Assembly: GCA_028641055.1 (NCBI GenBank)
Contig: CM054061.1
Span: 62,347,904 to 62,411,903, forward strand
Length of the DNA: 64,000 nucleotides
Reading direction: 5' to 3'
Source of the DNA: Alopecurus myosuroides
Lineage: Eukaryota > Streptophyta > Magnoliopsida > Poales > Poaceae
Below, piece by piece: positions 43,008 to 53,496 of this stretch. The number at the start of each line of letters is the position of its first letter. Position 1 is the stretch's first letter. Under the pieces are notes generated by a model. The model did no database searches. It was not told where the DNA came from and saw only the letters and a program-made list of their open reading frames with translations. The translations under genes and the position numbers were made by a program.

Positions 43008-43553
43008 ATGGCTTCTACCGTACCCACTCTAACATTCATCCAGGCGGAGGCACTTTCCGCCTCGAAATACCCCTGCCCGTGCGGCTACAACGTTCCCGCC
43101 GGTTGGATGCTGAGCGCCGGAGGAGTGCCGGTCCCTCCTCTTCCTCAAGGTGTGGCGCGTCGGGCGGCCATCACGAACCACTACTACCACGAGCTCACGC
43201 CGGAGCAGCGGAGGAATCCCAGTTGGCATCCCGATAACCAGCATACTTGGGATGCCTTCTTCATCAATCGGCGTGAGAGGGCGCTCGCCAGGTATGAGGA
43301 GGACGGTCTGCCTCCTGGGAACTTTCACGAGGCCGGTCGTCGGCTATGGTGGTCCGGCCGGACTCTACAGAGCGTCATGGACTACATCAGGGCCGGCGAT
43401 ATCCCCCGCCTGCGCTACCCTAAGGCCCGGTCCTGGAGTCGTGATCTTCCGAGGGAGTGCAGAGCACCGTCAGACGATAGTGACGACGACGGCGGCGGCG
43501 ACTACGACGACTACGAGTACATGTACTATAGGCCTAGGCAGGAGTATGACTAG
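43008..43553 (+). CDS. Unknown 181-residue protein carried by CACTA 2
   Basis: I do not recognise the family. The single-exon frame starts at 43008 (MASTVPTLTF), about 60 bp after a TATATATAT box near 42947. An in-frame ATG at 42954 lies within the TATA region and is rejected. The protein has CPCGY near residue 24, a middle part rich in Trp, Arg and His (NPSWHPDNQHTWDAFFINRR), LWWSGRTL near residue 113, and an acidic, Tyr-rich C terminus (DDSDDDGGGDYDDYEY). High GC and an open frame with TATA box and short leader suggest a transcribed gene. It is convergent with the AP2 gene, about 290 bp away. No transposase motif is visible. Confidence 0.55.
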   Translation: MASTVPTLTFIQAEALSASKYPCPCGYNVPAGWMLSAGGVPVPPLPQGVARRAAITNHYYHELTPEQRRNPSWHPDNQHTWDAFFINRRERALARYEEDGLPPGNFHEAGRRLWWSGRTLQSVMDYIRAGDIPRLRYPKARSWSRDLPRECRAPSDDSDDDGGGDYDDYEYMYYRPRQEYD

Positions 43554-43841
43554 TAGATCGATGCACTTTTTCCATTATGTACTGCTTTGTTTATTTAGAT
43601 CTATGCTCTCCGTTTAGATTTAGATCCAATCTTGCCATTATGTGTACCGTGCCTTGTTTATCTATTGAAATACATGTCCCCCTCTTTTTAACGTCTATCG
43701 AAATGCCATTAGATCTGAATCCAACAAATCAGGAAAAACCACACGGAAAACAGAAAACAGACGAGCTAGAGGGCCACTGTTTGCCGGAATACAACAAATT
43801 ATTTTATTAAACAGCCAACAGAAAACAGACGCGCTAGCGCG

Positions 43842-44444
43842 CTACTCTTCGTCCTCGTCGTCGTCGGTGACCTCCTCGTCGTCGGAGGAGGTGCATGATG
43901 GTATTTCCGAGATAGGCCCCCACCTCGGATCGTCGGAGGCCCAGACTTCGCCGGCATGGTCGGCCCGACGGAGCGCTTGCAGCGCCTTCGTCCTCGCCTC
44001 CCGAGTGGCATCTAACTCGAGGTGGCGTTCGAGGCGCCGCTCCGCCCGCTCAGCCGCGCGGGTCTGCCATAGCTCCTCGTCGGCGCTCTCCTCACCCGGA
44101 TTGTTCCGGTAGTACTCGCGGACCACGCGGTCGTCCCTGGCGTCGAGTAGGCCCTGAAACGCGCGGTGCCTGAGGTGGCGGTGGTCGGCGGCAGTGACGA
44201 TCTGCGGCGTCGGCGCCCTGGCCTCCGCTTCCCAGAGGGTGTGGCAGTCGCTAAAATTCATCAACGACCGCGGGCGGCCGAGGCGCCAGGCCGCCGCGTC
44301 CCAAGCGCGGGCGGCCTCCGAGGCCGTCGCAAAGGAGCCGAGGGGGATGCGGTCGTCCCCGAAGCGGATAGTCGCGGTGAACATTCCGTTCTGCCGCGAT
44401 CGAACTCCGCGGAAACCGGTAGTGTTGTTCCTCCTCGGAGGCAT
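43842..44444 (-). CDS. AP2-domain protein carried by CACTA 2
   Basis: The single-exon frame gives about 200 residues. It opens MPPRRNN and has one AP2/ERF-type DNA-binding domain at about residues 9-64: GFRGVRSRQNG (YRG element) and ARAWDAAAWRLGRPRSLMNF (RAYD-like element). A charged, Arg/Glu-rich helical region and a very acidic C terminus follow. AP2 domains bind GC-rich DNA; here only the domain is shown, and the regulatory role is inferred. The start at 44444 is preferred over 44507 because a TATA box (TTATAAA, minus, near 44489-44483) lies between them. The frame is intact. It sits about 400 bp inside the right end of the transposon, so it is element cargo or an element gene, not an ordinary host locus. 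Confidence 0.75.
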   Translation of the reverse strand: MPPRRNNTTGFRGVRSRQNGMFTATIRFGDDRIPLGSFATASEAARAWDAAAWRLGRPRSLMNFSDCHTLWEAEARAPTPQIVTAADHRHLRHRAFQGLLDARDDRVVREYYRNNPGEESADEELWQTRAAERAERRLERHLELDATREARTKALQALRRADHAGEVWASDDPRWGPISEIPSCTSSDDEEVTDDDEDEE

Positions 44445-44482
44445 GGTGGTGGCACGACGGTGCGTGGAGTGGAGGTGCGGCA

Positions 44483-44489
44483 GTTTATA
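44483..44489 (-). promoter_or_regulatory. TATA box of the AP2-domain gene
   Basis: TTATAAA on the minus strand lies about 40 bp upstream of the ATG at 44444, which leaves a very short leader and decides the start codon. Confidence 0.55.
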
Positions 44490-44589
44490 ACGCGCATTCA
44501 TGGCCACGCGTTACAACTCCCGCGCCACGCGGACAGACAATACCACCCATGCGCCACGCGGACAGACAATACAACCCTTGCTTAAAAAA

Positions 44590-44853
44590 AAAGGGATTCG
44601 TCCCGGGTCGTGCCACGAACCGGGACCAATGCCCATGCGCGCGCCACGTGGCCTGTGGCTAGGGATTCGTCCCGGGTCGTGCCACGAACCGGGACCATTG
44701 GCTCCCCACGAACCGGGACAGATGCCCCCAGGTGGTTTCTGCTGCCTCGGGCACACGAACCGGGACCAATGCATGGCACTTGTCCCGGTTTTTGGTGCAA
44801 CCGGGACAGATGCCCCCTGCCCCCCTGGACGAAAGGGGTTGTTTCCACTAGTG
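44590..44853. repeat. Right subterminal repeats of CACTA 2
   Basis: Repeated GTCCCGGGTCGTGCCACGAACCGGGAC-like inverted pairs and AACCGGGACA copies run up to the terminal repeat ending at 44853. They mirror the left subterminal region. Confidence 0.85.
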
Positions 44854-44856
44854 TTA

Positions 44857-45141
44857 ATACACATATCGGCGATGAACTAGGGTTCATCGCCGCACCCTAC
44901 GCTGCTAGGGTCAACATGCCCGACGTCTTCTTCTTCGTCGAGGCTTGCTCCTCTCCCTCTGTCGTGTCGTCTTCAGTCGGAGTTAGAGTCGTTAGTATGG
45001 TTAACTAACACACAAAACCTTAGGGAAAACTAAATGCAACCTCAATCTCTCCCTATTTGGTGTTAGATGACAATATTAAGATTTGCAATAACAACGAAAT
45101 ACAACATCATGTTTGAATAAGATGGAAATTGCTTTCCCTAC
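44857..45141 (-). mobile_element. Older Copia-type remnant, left part
   Basis: The text 'ctctccctatttggtgttagatgacaa' (about 45047-45073) resembles the non-coding region near the 3' end of long Copia elements of cereals. The remnant continues at 55898 on the other side of the young retrotransposon. Family and strand are from memory. Confidence 0.3.
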
Positions 45142-47540
45142 TGAAAGAGCATGGTTCCCCCATGTGTGGTTTTGGTAATTGATGACAATCACTATGGACT
45201 AATGGTTGCATTGAGCTACACTTGTAGAGTTTCTCCACAGGCAATACTTGATGTCCATGTGTTGGATTCAAGATAATCAAGTGGTGACCAAGGTGCTATT
45301 CATGTGAATATCCCAAGTTTGGTCATGAGAGAGTTGAGCATATTGCAAGTATGTCTTGAAGAAGAATATTGTGTGAACATTCATCTTTACCTTCAAGACA
45401 TCATTATTATGAAGAGAGAAGAAAAGATAAAAGGTTGATCAAGGCAAAGTGCTAAGCGATGGTTAATAGTGATCAACTCACAAAACAAGAAGATGCACCA
45501 TGTGGTATCATGGTATCGTAAGTAATTGTTCATATAGCTTTGTGTTCTAACCCATTATATGTGTGTGTGGTATATCTATGTGGGGTTAGGCATCTTTCCA
45601 TGGGCTTGCATCAAAAGGAAGATTTCATATAGTCCATGGTGGATGACGTCAAGTTGTGATCGTCATCAAGTTCGAGAAGTGCAAGTTCAAGGGAAGCATA
45701 TCGAAGAGATCACATTCTTGAAGCTTGCCACTCTTTTGGAGATAATGTTAAAGTAAAGATATACTTAAAAGAGCCTCTCCCATAGTTGCATATGGGGGGA
45801 TCATCTTTGTGTCTTCATCAAGCAAAAAGAAATCAAGAAAGGTGTTCCATCTTGAGGAGGTCGAGATCGTCATATTATAGCTCAAGTGGAATGCTCAAGG
45901 CAAAGGTATGATCTTGATAGGTTTTCTATTTTACCGGTCTCATAGCATTAGGAGGGAGACCGGATTATAGGATAGATAACCGTACTATCAAGAGGGGCTC
46001 TCATATTAGCAACTTGATCGCATCACTCGGAGAGAGCTCAAACCTTTGCATACTTGGCATAACATTTCTTGGTTCTTATTTGTGTTTTCTCGATGTGTTG
46101 TTTTTGAGCTTGTCATGTGCTTCAATACAAGCTCAAGTTCATCAAAAACGGGTTTCGCATGAAAAACTTATTGCGTTTTTGATATTGGAGGTTTTACCGA
46201 TTGTTCCTTTATAGAGAGGTAATAACTTTCATCATTTGGTTTTATCATCCAATTATGGACTATGATGTTTCTTTGCATAATCTTGTAGTGCTCGTTCTTA
46301 CGATTTCAACGAGCCCAAGATCATCGAAAACGGAGTCCGGATGCAAAAGATATCGCGTTTTTAGTGAAGGACATTTTCTGAAAACTGGTAGGCCGGCCCC
46401 AGGCCGGGGTGGGCTCCCTAGGCCGGACCCCTACCCGAACCGTCCGGCCTGGAGGCCGGCCTGGCCGGCCCGGGAGGCCGGGGTGGGGCAGAATGCCCCC
46501 AACGGGCTGTTTTTGGGGGCCTATAAAAGGGGCCTTCTTCCCCATTGGTTTCCTACCTTTTTAGCAAGTTTTCCCCCACCATTGTTGACCTTTTTGGAGC
46601 TTGCTCTCTCTCTATTCCTCCATGATGCTTGCCTCCAATTAGTGGGAAAAGAGAGAGGAGATCTAGATCTATTATCCCACCAATCCATCTCTCCTCTTAG
46701 TGAGGGGAAAGTCTTTGGATCTAGATCTTGTGGATTCATTTGTTGAGTTCTTTATTGTTCTTCCTCTCTTCTCCCCCCATAGCATTTGTTGCTTTGGTGG
46801 TATTTGAGAGTGAAGGATTTGAGCACTTCTTGTGTTCTTGCCATTGCATAGGTTGCATCGGTTTGAGTTCTCTACGAGGATTCGTTCGAGTGAAAGGTTG
46901 AGAAGCTTGTTACTCTTGGGTTCTTGGAGTGCCCTTGAGCTTGTCCTCTTGGGTACTTGGAGTGCCCTAGACGGTTGTTGTTGTCTCGGAGTTTTGGTAG
47001 CTCCGGACCTTGTTGCTATCTCGGAGTTTTGGTGGCTCGCGGGATATTGTTGGGAGCCTCCAATTGAGTTGTGGATATTGCCCCAACCTTGTACGGGATC
47101 GGTGACCGCCCTCAAAGGTCCCATAGTGGATCGTGGCACTCCGCATTGGTGGAGGCACGAGGAGAATAAGGTGAGCCATTGGGCGCTTGGAGTCATTGTG
47201 ACTCCACACCTCTCCAACGGAGATTAGCTTCCATTGGGAAGTGAACTTCGGGATAAATCATCGTCTCCTCGTCTCTCGGTTATTTCTATACCCGAACTCT
47301 TTACTTATGCAATTTACTTTGTGATAGCCATCGAGCTTGAAGTAACATATCTTGCTATCACATAGTTGTTTGAATTGTTTAGCATAAGTTGTTGGTGCAC
47401 ATAGGTGAACCTAGTTTGTTTAGGTTTTGGCTTGATAAATTAAACGCTAGTTTTATTCCGCATTTATTCAAGCCTTAACCGTAATTATTTTTAAACGCCT
47501 ATTCACCCCCCCCCCTCTAGGCGACATCCGTGTCCTTTCA
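45142..47540 (+). repeat. 5' LTR of the young retrotransposon
   Basis: The 2399-bp LTR contains a GGCCGG-rich palindromic island at about 46390-46490 followed by TATAAAA at 46522-46528, the likely promoter. It ends in a C10 run and CTTTCA. A 181-codon frame inside it occurs in both LTRs and is not taken as a gene. Confidence 0.95.
46522..46528 (+). promoter_or_regulatory. LTR TATA box
   Basis: TATAAAA lies within 'ggcctataaaaggggcc', downstream of the GC-rich island. It is conserved at 54877 in the 3' LTR, and transcription of the element probably starts about 30 bp further on. Confidence 0.7.
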
Positions 47541-47542
47541 AT

Positions 47543-47554
47543 TGGTATCAGAGC
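47543..47554 (+). promoter_or_regulatory. Primer-binding site, initiator Met tRNA
   Basis: TGGTATCAGAGC starts two bases after the 5' LTR. It is the standard complement to the 3' end of plant initiator methionine tRNA, used by most Copia-type elements. Confidence 0.9.
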
Positions 47555-47595
47555 CGGGTCTCTCTTCATAGGGTTTCACAACCTAGAGAGTAAAG

Positions 47596-49935
47596 ATGTC
47601 GGCTAGGGGATTAGTGCATAATGACACTTTTATATTCGATGGCACAAATTATAATACTTGGAAAATTAGTATGCTTAATATTTTTAAGGACATGGGTCCA
47701 AATATAGAGAAAATTGTAGATATGGGTTTTTCTACTCCAACGGGTATTGATTGCTCTTTAGAGGATGAGAAAAACTTATATCTCAATACCCAAGCTACTA
47801 ATGTGTTTTTCAAATATTTGAGTATTGTAGTTCTTGAGTCAATTAGGCCATCTTGGAAAGCTCATGATATTTGGACCAAGCTTCAAGTTAAATATGATGT
47901 GTCCAAAAGTTGTGGTGATGATTATACTCCCTCCACCTTCGGGCGTGATGAGTTCTCAACTTCTTCTACCTCACCAACATGTGTCAAGGCACAAGATAAT
48001 GATATGGTGAGTAGTGACAAAAATTGCAATCTTGATAGTATGCTTATTGTTGACGATTCTTCATCTCTATCTTATTGCAATACTTTGTCTATGGACTTAA
48101 ACACACCTAGCACCCAAAATGATTTACATACTTGCGTTGATAGTTCATGCATATCATGTAAAAATTCCTTGACTAAATCTTATAATGATATGCTTGATAC
48201 ATCTTGTTTCCATAGTAAAAATGGTTGTATTTCCTCTAGTACTTGTGTTACTAACCATGTAGAAGAAACTCAACATTCCATGGAACAAGATGTGGATTTA
48301 AGTGGCGCTTCAAGTAATGGTTCATCATCATCTACCATATCTCACTTTTGCCTTATGGCTAAAGGTTCAAAGGTAGCTCCTACTTTGAACGCCAATGTAT
48401 CTAGTGATGATGATGATGATTATGATGGTGATGAGGATGATGATGATGATGATGATGACGATGATAATGACAATGATTCGTTAATGGAGAAAGGTAAAAT
48501 GATTCACAATATCCTTTATGAGGATAAAGATGCTTGTGCCAATTTCCTAGAAATCATTAGAGCATTTGATAGGCGCAATATCACCATTAAGGATTTGGAA
48601 GCATGCATTGACGCGTGTTATAGCCGCGAGCGTGATTATTCCAATGAAATTGCAAAACTAGAGGAAGCTCTTGTAGAAGAACAAAATATCAATGAATCTC
48701 TTGAAGAGACTTTTACTCTAGAGTTATCAAAATTAAAGGACTCTCATAATAGAAATCTTGAGGTGGTTAATTGTCTTAAAACTAAAAATGATGAGCTAAA
48801 AGTCGAACATACTCAACTTAAAGCTTCATATTCAAAAGGACTTGCCAATTTGCCTTCTCCTATTTCTATTAATTATGATGCTTGTGCTACTAACTCTATT
48901 TCTCGTGAAGCATCTACATTGAAGGAGAATGTTGAGCTAAGGTCTAAACTTGAGTTGCTAACTAGCAATTATGGGAAATTGGAAGAAAGTCATGAAAAGC
49001 TCTTAGGCTCTCATGAGGATCTTTTAGTCTCACATGATAAGCTAAAGTTAGCTCATGAGGCTATTACTACCAAGGTGATATCTTGTGAGCCTCATGTGTA
49101 CATTAGCACAAACTCTACTCAAAATTCTATTTTGCCTCGTGCTAGTCCTATTAATTCATTCACTCATAATATCGCTACATCTTGTGATGAATTGCTTTCC
49201 ATGCCTTGTTGCTCTAACAATGAATCATCTACTTCCTCTATTACTTGTGTTGCTACTAACCATGTAGAGGAAATAAAAGAGCTCAAGGTCCAAGTCGCTT
49301 CTTTGAAGAAAGACTTGGAAAAGCGTCATGGGAAGTCCGCACTTGACAACATGTTGAGTGTACAAAGATTACCCAATGACAAGAGTGGACTTGGATTCAA
49401 CTCCAATAATAACAAGAAGTCCAATATAAAGAAGAATCATATAATCAACAAGAACAAGAGCCAAGAACAAGTCAACAATTCGTCCAAGATTGTTTGCTTC
49501 AAGTGCAATGTTGAAGGGCACCATGTTAGGTCTTGCCCATTAAAGAAGAAGCCTCTTAGTGAGAAGCAACAAGGGAAGCGGCCACAAGTTCAATCTCATG
49601 CTCAACCTCAAGATGAAGAAAGGCTTCTTCCCAAGAAGAATCAAGTTATAATTCCTCAAGTTGAGAAATCAACTAAGAATAAAGGAGGAAGCCGATGTTG
49701 CTACTTATGCCGTGAAAAGGGCCACCTTGCTTCCTCATGCACTAATGGTACCTTATCCAACCATATCATTATTTATGATGTTTATTCCCTTCGGAAGGAT
49801 AAGGTTGGCAATGTGTTTGCCAAATATTTTGGCACTCAAAGTGGTGTTAAGAAACGAACCATTTGGGTTGCCAAGCCTATTGTGACTAACCTCTTAGGAC
49901 CCAACTTGGTTGGGGACCAACAAGCTAAAACTTGA
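47596..49935 (+). CDS. Gag-like polyprotein of the young retrotransposon
   Basis: The 779-residue frame starts about 40 bp after the primer-binding site. The N terminus has the Copia gag (UBN2/DUF4219-like) pattern FDGTNYNTWKISMLNIF, with KAHDIWTKLQVKYD near residue 100. A long Ser/Thr/Asp-rich part includes a run of Asp near residue 275 (GAT repeats, 48406-48480), then a coiled-coil-rich region to about residue 590. Two zinc knuckles close it: CFKCNVEGHHVRSC from C634 and CYLCREKGHLASSC from C702. It should form particles and package RNA. Unlike an ordinary Copia, no protease or pol follows in frame. The frame is intact, in line with the young age. Confidence 0.88.
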   Translation: MSARGLVHNDTFIFDGTNYNTWKISMLNIFKDMGPNIEKIVDMGFSTPTGIDCSLEDEKNLYLNTQATNVFFKYLSIVVLESIRPSWKAHDIWTKLQVKYDVSKSCGDDYTPSTFGRDEFSTSSTSPTCVKAQDNDMVSSDKNCNLDSMLIVDDSSSLSYCNTLSMDLNTPSTQNDLHTCVDSSCISCKNSLTKSYNDMLDTSCFHSKNGCISSSTCVTNHVEETQHSMEQDVDLSGASSNGSSSSTISHFCLMAKGSKVAPTLNANVSSDDDDDYDGDEDDDDDDDDDDNDNDSLMEKGKMIHNILYEDKDACANFLEIIRAFDRRNITIKDLEACIDACYSRERDYSNEIAKLEEALVEEQNINESLEETFTLELSKLKDSHNRNLEVVNCLKTKNDELKVEHTQLKASYSKGLANLPSPISINYDACATNSISREASTLKENVELRSKLELLTSNYGKLEESHEKLLGSHEDLLVSHDKLKLAHEAITTKVISCEPHVYISTNSTQNSILPRASPINSFTHNIATSCDELLSMPCCSNNESSTSSITCVATNHVEEIKELKVQVASLKKDLEKRHGKSALDNMLSVQRLPNDKSGLGFNSNNNKKSNIKKNHIINKNKSQEQVNNSSKIVCFKCNVEGHHVRSCPLKKKPLSEKQQGKRPQVQSHAQPQDEERLLPKKNQVIIPQVEKSTKNKGGSRCCYLCREKGHLASSCTNGTLSNHIIIYDVYSLRKDKVGNVFAKYFGTQSGVKKRTIWVAKPIVTNLLGPNLVGDQQAKT

Positions 49936-52900
49936 TCAATAGGTGTTGTTGGAGGGCATTGGAGACTTGGCTATCTTATGAAGAATTAAGGGATCTTCAT
50001 CAATTATATTTACTCAAGCCAAGTCATTTGTATCATCATATATCTATCTCCTATCCAATGTGTCTCCTTGCGGTAACTTGTATTTAAATTATATACATTA
50101 AAAGTTGCTTGCCCCTTGCATGTGTTAGTTTTGTGTCTAGCATGTGTTTGTATATGGTGTGCTTACTAATTACCTATCTTGAGTAATCTAGTATGTGTTT
50201 GTTGGTTTGCACTCCATGTACTTGTTTGTTTTGTGTTGAGCCTTTATTGCAATTTATGATTAATTTAAGTTGACTCTTTTGAGAGATTAATGAACTATCT
50301 CATTTTGGGGGAGTGGTGTGCTTACCACCTCACAATCCTAAAATATGTGTACATGAGGTATATCACTTATTATTAACGTGACAAGATTATATAGTCTCCA
50401 TGTGGTATTTCATTCTCATGAGAAATTCGAATTTCACAATGTTCATTAATTATCTCTTATTTGATTTCACTTGCCTCTTGTTGAAAAGAAATGGATTATC
50501 ACATTATGGGGGAGTAATAAGCTATGTGCATATTACAATCCTAGAAAATGTGAACATATGAGGTAATGCCACTTAGAATTGATATTCTAAATTATATTGT
50601 TACTACGTGGCATGATTAGCTCAAACAAGTTCCATACTTGCTTAAATGAGTTTTTGTATCTCATATTTTGGTTTGTTGAATTTGAGTGAGTTTCTTCGTG
50701 CGGTGTTCCTCAAATGTGCACTAGTATTTATTGTTTGGGAAACCGGTTGCTTCAATATATATTAAGAATTGCTTTGCATGATAATTTTACTAGTTGAAGC
50801 ATGGTAATTAACTCATATCCTTTTCCATAAACTTTTGTGTTTCAACATGATCACGAATATTTTTGCAACATACCACCTAAAATTAACACCATACCCTCCT
50901 TGTCCTTGGACAAGTGACAACCATATTTGTGGTAGAAGTTATTGATCATATTTACATTATGCTTTGCTTCCATTTATATTATCGACGAGAAATTGTTTTG
51001 TATGAACTCACATTGTCTTCCTTGACTCGTGAATATCTATGTGTTATAATCAAACAAAATTCTAGTGTAATGGTTGTAAGAAAAGTGAGGATCCCCTTAT
51101 AGTGCTTTTGTATTAAAATGCAAACATCTATATAATGCATAAGTCATGGGAGAGCTATATTACTTCCTTTAGAACACTATATTTTCAATTGGATCTCTTG
51201 GCACTTAATGAAAGTTTCTATTGTATGCATGCGAAGAGTGATGATTCCATTTGTGTGCAAAATTCAAAAATCATGCATAGATCATGGGGGAGCTATCATA
51301 GATTCTTTTTGAACACTAGTTATCATCAATTGATATTAGATCTTTTTAAATTGGTATTTTAATAAATATCTTGTGAGTTTGTGGAAGGCACAACTTTTAT
51401 TTTTTTATTACTTTGTGCCATCATAAAAAGTGTAGAGGGCTTGGTTATCTCATTCCTTGTTTTTCATTCTATTGTTTTGAATGAGATAAGTCTTTGATCA
51501 TATTTTACATAGACATCCTCTATGCTCATTTGTTTTGCTTTGAGGCCCTTAATTTCTATTTATTTGGAGTTTGATATCTCACTCATAGATATTTGCTTCA
51601 ATTGACATCTCTTGGAATTTGACATGGTTCATTTGATGTCTATTGGGATCTCAATATTTTACTCCTTGATGCATTTTTATTTAGTATCCCCCAAGTGATA
51701 AGTATTTCCTTTGGTATTTTATTTTTACAATGATATTTTTTCTAATTGGTATCTTATTCAATCATGAGTTGATTGACATGTTCCTAAATCCTATTTTGAG
51801 TGTTTGATCACAACATATGGAACGACTAACGTGTTCCCTAAGTTTACTCAGAAAATATCATGGATAAAGTGCAACCATATCTACCCGTAAACCACATGCA
51901 AGTTGCAGCAATAAGAGAGAAAAGTCTACGGAAAAAGATGTGGAAGAAAGAAGAAGAAACGGAGAAGAAAGGAGAAAGATAGAAGGAGAAAGGGGTGACC
52001 GGCCTGACTGGTCCCCTAGGCCGGGTTGGGCGCTGCAGAGTGGGGGAACCCCCCCCCCCCCCAACGACCATTTTCTCTCTCCCGGGTATAAAATGAAATG
52101 TTTCTTCTATCTTTAGATTGCATGCATAATTATTAGTGTATATGTTATGGCATGTTTATTTTCCTTTATCCAATATTTATATAGAATAATATCCATAAAT
52201 CCTAAATTGGCTAAGATGTTCATGATATTCAATTTCTTATCTATATGCCTATATTCATGTGGATTGAATCCTATATATTGTAGTTTGTGTAACTACTTTG
52301 GACCCAATGAGTTTGGGGACCATTTTTGTACTTAAATATGTTTTAGGTACATTTCATATGCGTTGGATGCTTGCCTCATTCACAAAGAAGGTGTTATCAA
52401 TACATGCTTATTGGAGTCAAGCTATGATGATTGATGAATTCTTATATAGTACAACATCACCAATGCTACCTCGGTAACAAGTATCTATCTCATGCATATA
52501 CTCTAACATTTCAACCTTTTGTAGGTTGTATCATGGCATGAAACATATTTACTCCTTGTGATATTTGTTGCTTTTATCAAAACGTCCCAACTATCTCTGT
52601 TTCCCTTATTGATGTTCGTGACGTCTTTGATGTGTTTTTGTTGGAAGGTCATTCATATCCTCTAAAAAAATGCTTTCAAGCAAAGATCTTATTATCATAT
52701 TTATGTCTTCGAATTGGATATCTCGCTCTTTCTCTTTGTAACTATATTGTGTGTACATGTTTCTTTATGGATGTACATCATCATGATTGTGGTCTATTTA
52801 AGAAACTTATACACATGATAAGAATTACATGTCTTATTGGTATCCTAATGGTTCGGTGTCCATCCTTTTATTGATAACTTCTCTTATGGCTTAACCATCT

Positions 52901-53482
52901 CTTACTCCAAGTGATATGCCTTATTTTCTTTTATGATCACTTGCACTTGCTTTGAGTTTTGAACAACAGTGGGGGAGTTATGATTCCATTTTTGTGCCCT
53001 TTGCGTTCAAAATGCAAATATTTCTAAATCATGCACAAATATTGGGGAGCTCCTCTATTTTCTTTAAAAACACTCATTTTCTCAAACCATAATATACCTT
53101 GTTCGTTTGGTTTGTTGGATCTCTTGTTTGTTTGCTTCTCTTTAGGAGAATATTAGATTTGTATACCATCTTATTTGCAATCTTTGGATCCTTGGTATAG
53201 TTCCTCCCATTATTCATCATTGGATAAGTGTATTTGATTTCACTCATATTATGAGAAGTGCATAGCCTACGGAGGAACCCTTACTATATTGGCCATCTAA
53301 AATTTCTATGATCCCATTTTGGAAATGGATGCCAATGGGGGAGAAAGTTTTGAGGGTTTAAGAAATTTTGGTTTTGTTCTTAAACATTTTCCTTTCATGC
53401 TCATGCAACCTTGCTTGTCTATTTGCATGGTAGGTAGAATTCATTATATAAACCCTCGTAAAAGAGTTTGTCATCAATTACC
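49936..53482 (+). other. Internal non-coding region of the young retrotransposon
   Basis: No ORF with a pol motif is present in 3.5 kb. Several 'gggggag' purine tracts occur (for example near 50307, 50509 and 52974). At 51990-52095 a block with 'cctaggccggg', a C run and GGGTATAAAATG resembles the LTR promoter region at low identity. The region replaces pol and marks the element as non-autonomous. Confidence 0.6.
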
Positions 53483-53496
53483 AAAATTGGGGAGAT
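53483..53496 (+). promoter_or_regulatory. Polypurine tract of the young retrotransposon
   Basis: AAAATTGGGGAGAT lies directly before the TG of the 3' LTR, the position and composition expected for the plus-strand primer. Confidence 0.75.

Larger units (their letters stand above)
37085..44853. mobile_element. CACTA transposon 2, complete ends, no transposase, several captured genes
   Basis: The left end CACTAGTGGAAACAGGGG (37085) and the right end, inverse CACTAGTGGAAACAACCCC (44853), are flanked by the 3-bp target-site duplication TTA (37082-37084 and 44854-44856). Subterminal GTCCCGGTT/AACCGGGAC repeats fill both ends. The 7769-bp body holds a minus-strand Ulp1-type gene, a 102-bp-arm hairpin, a GC-rich minisatellite, a Myb-like fragment, an unknown + gene and an AP2-domain gene on -. 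No TNP2-type transposase is visible, so it would have to be mobilised in trans. Confidence 0.93.

Noticed and set aside
46201..46746. 181-residue frame, repeated at 54556-55101
   Set aside because: It lies wholly within the LTRs over the promoter and TATA box; its identity in both copies comes from LTR identity, not from coding constraint.
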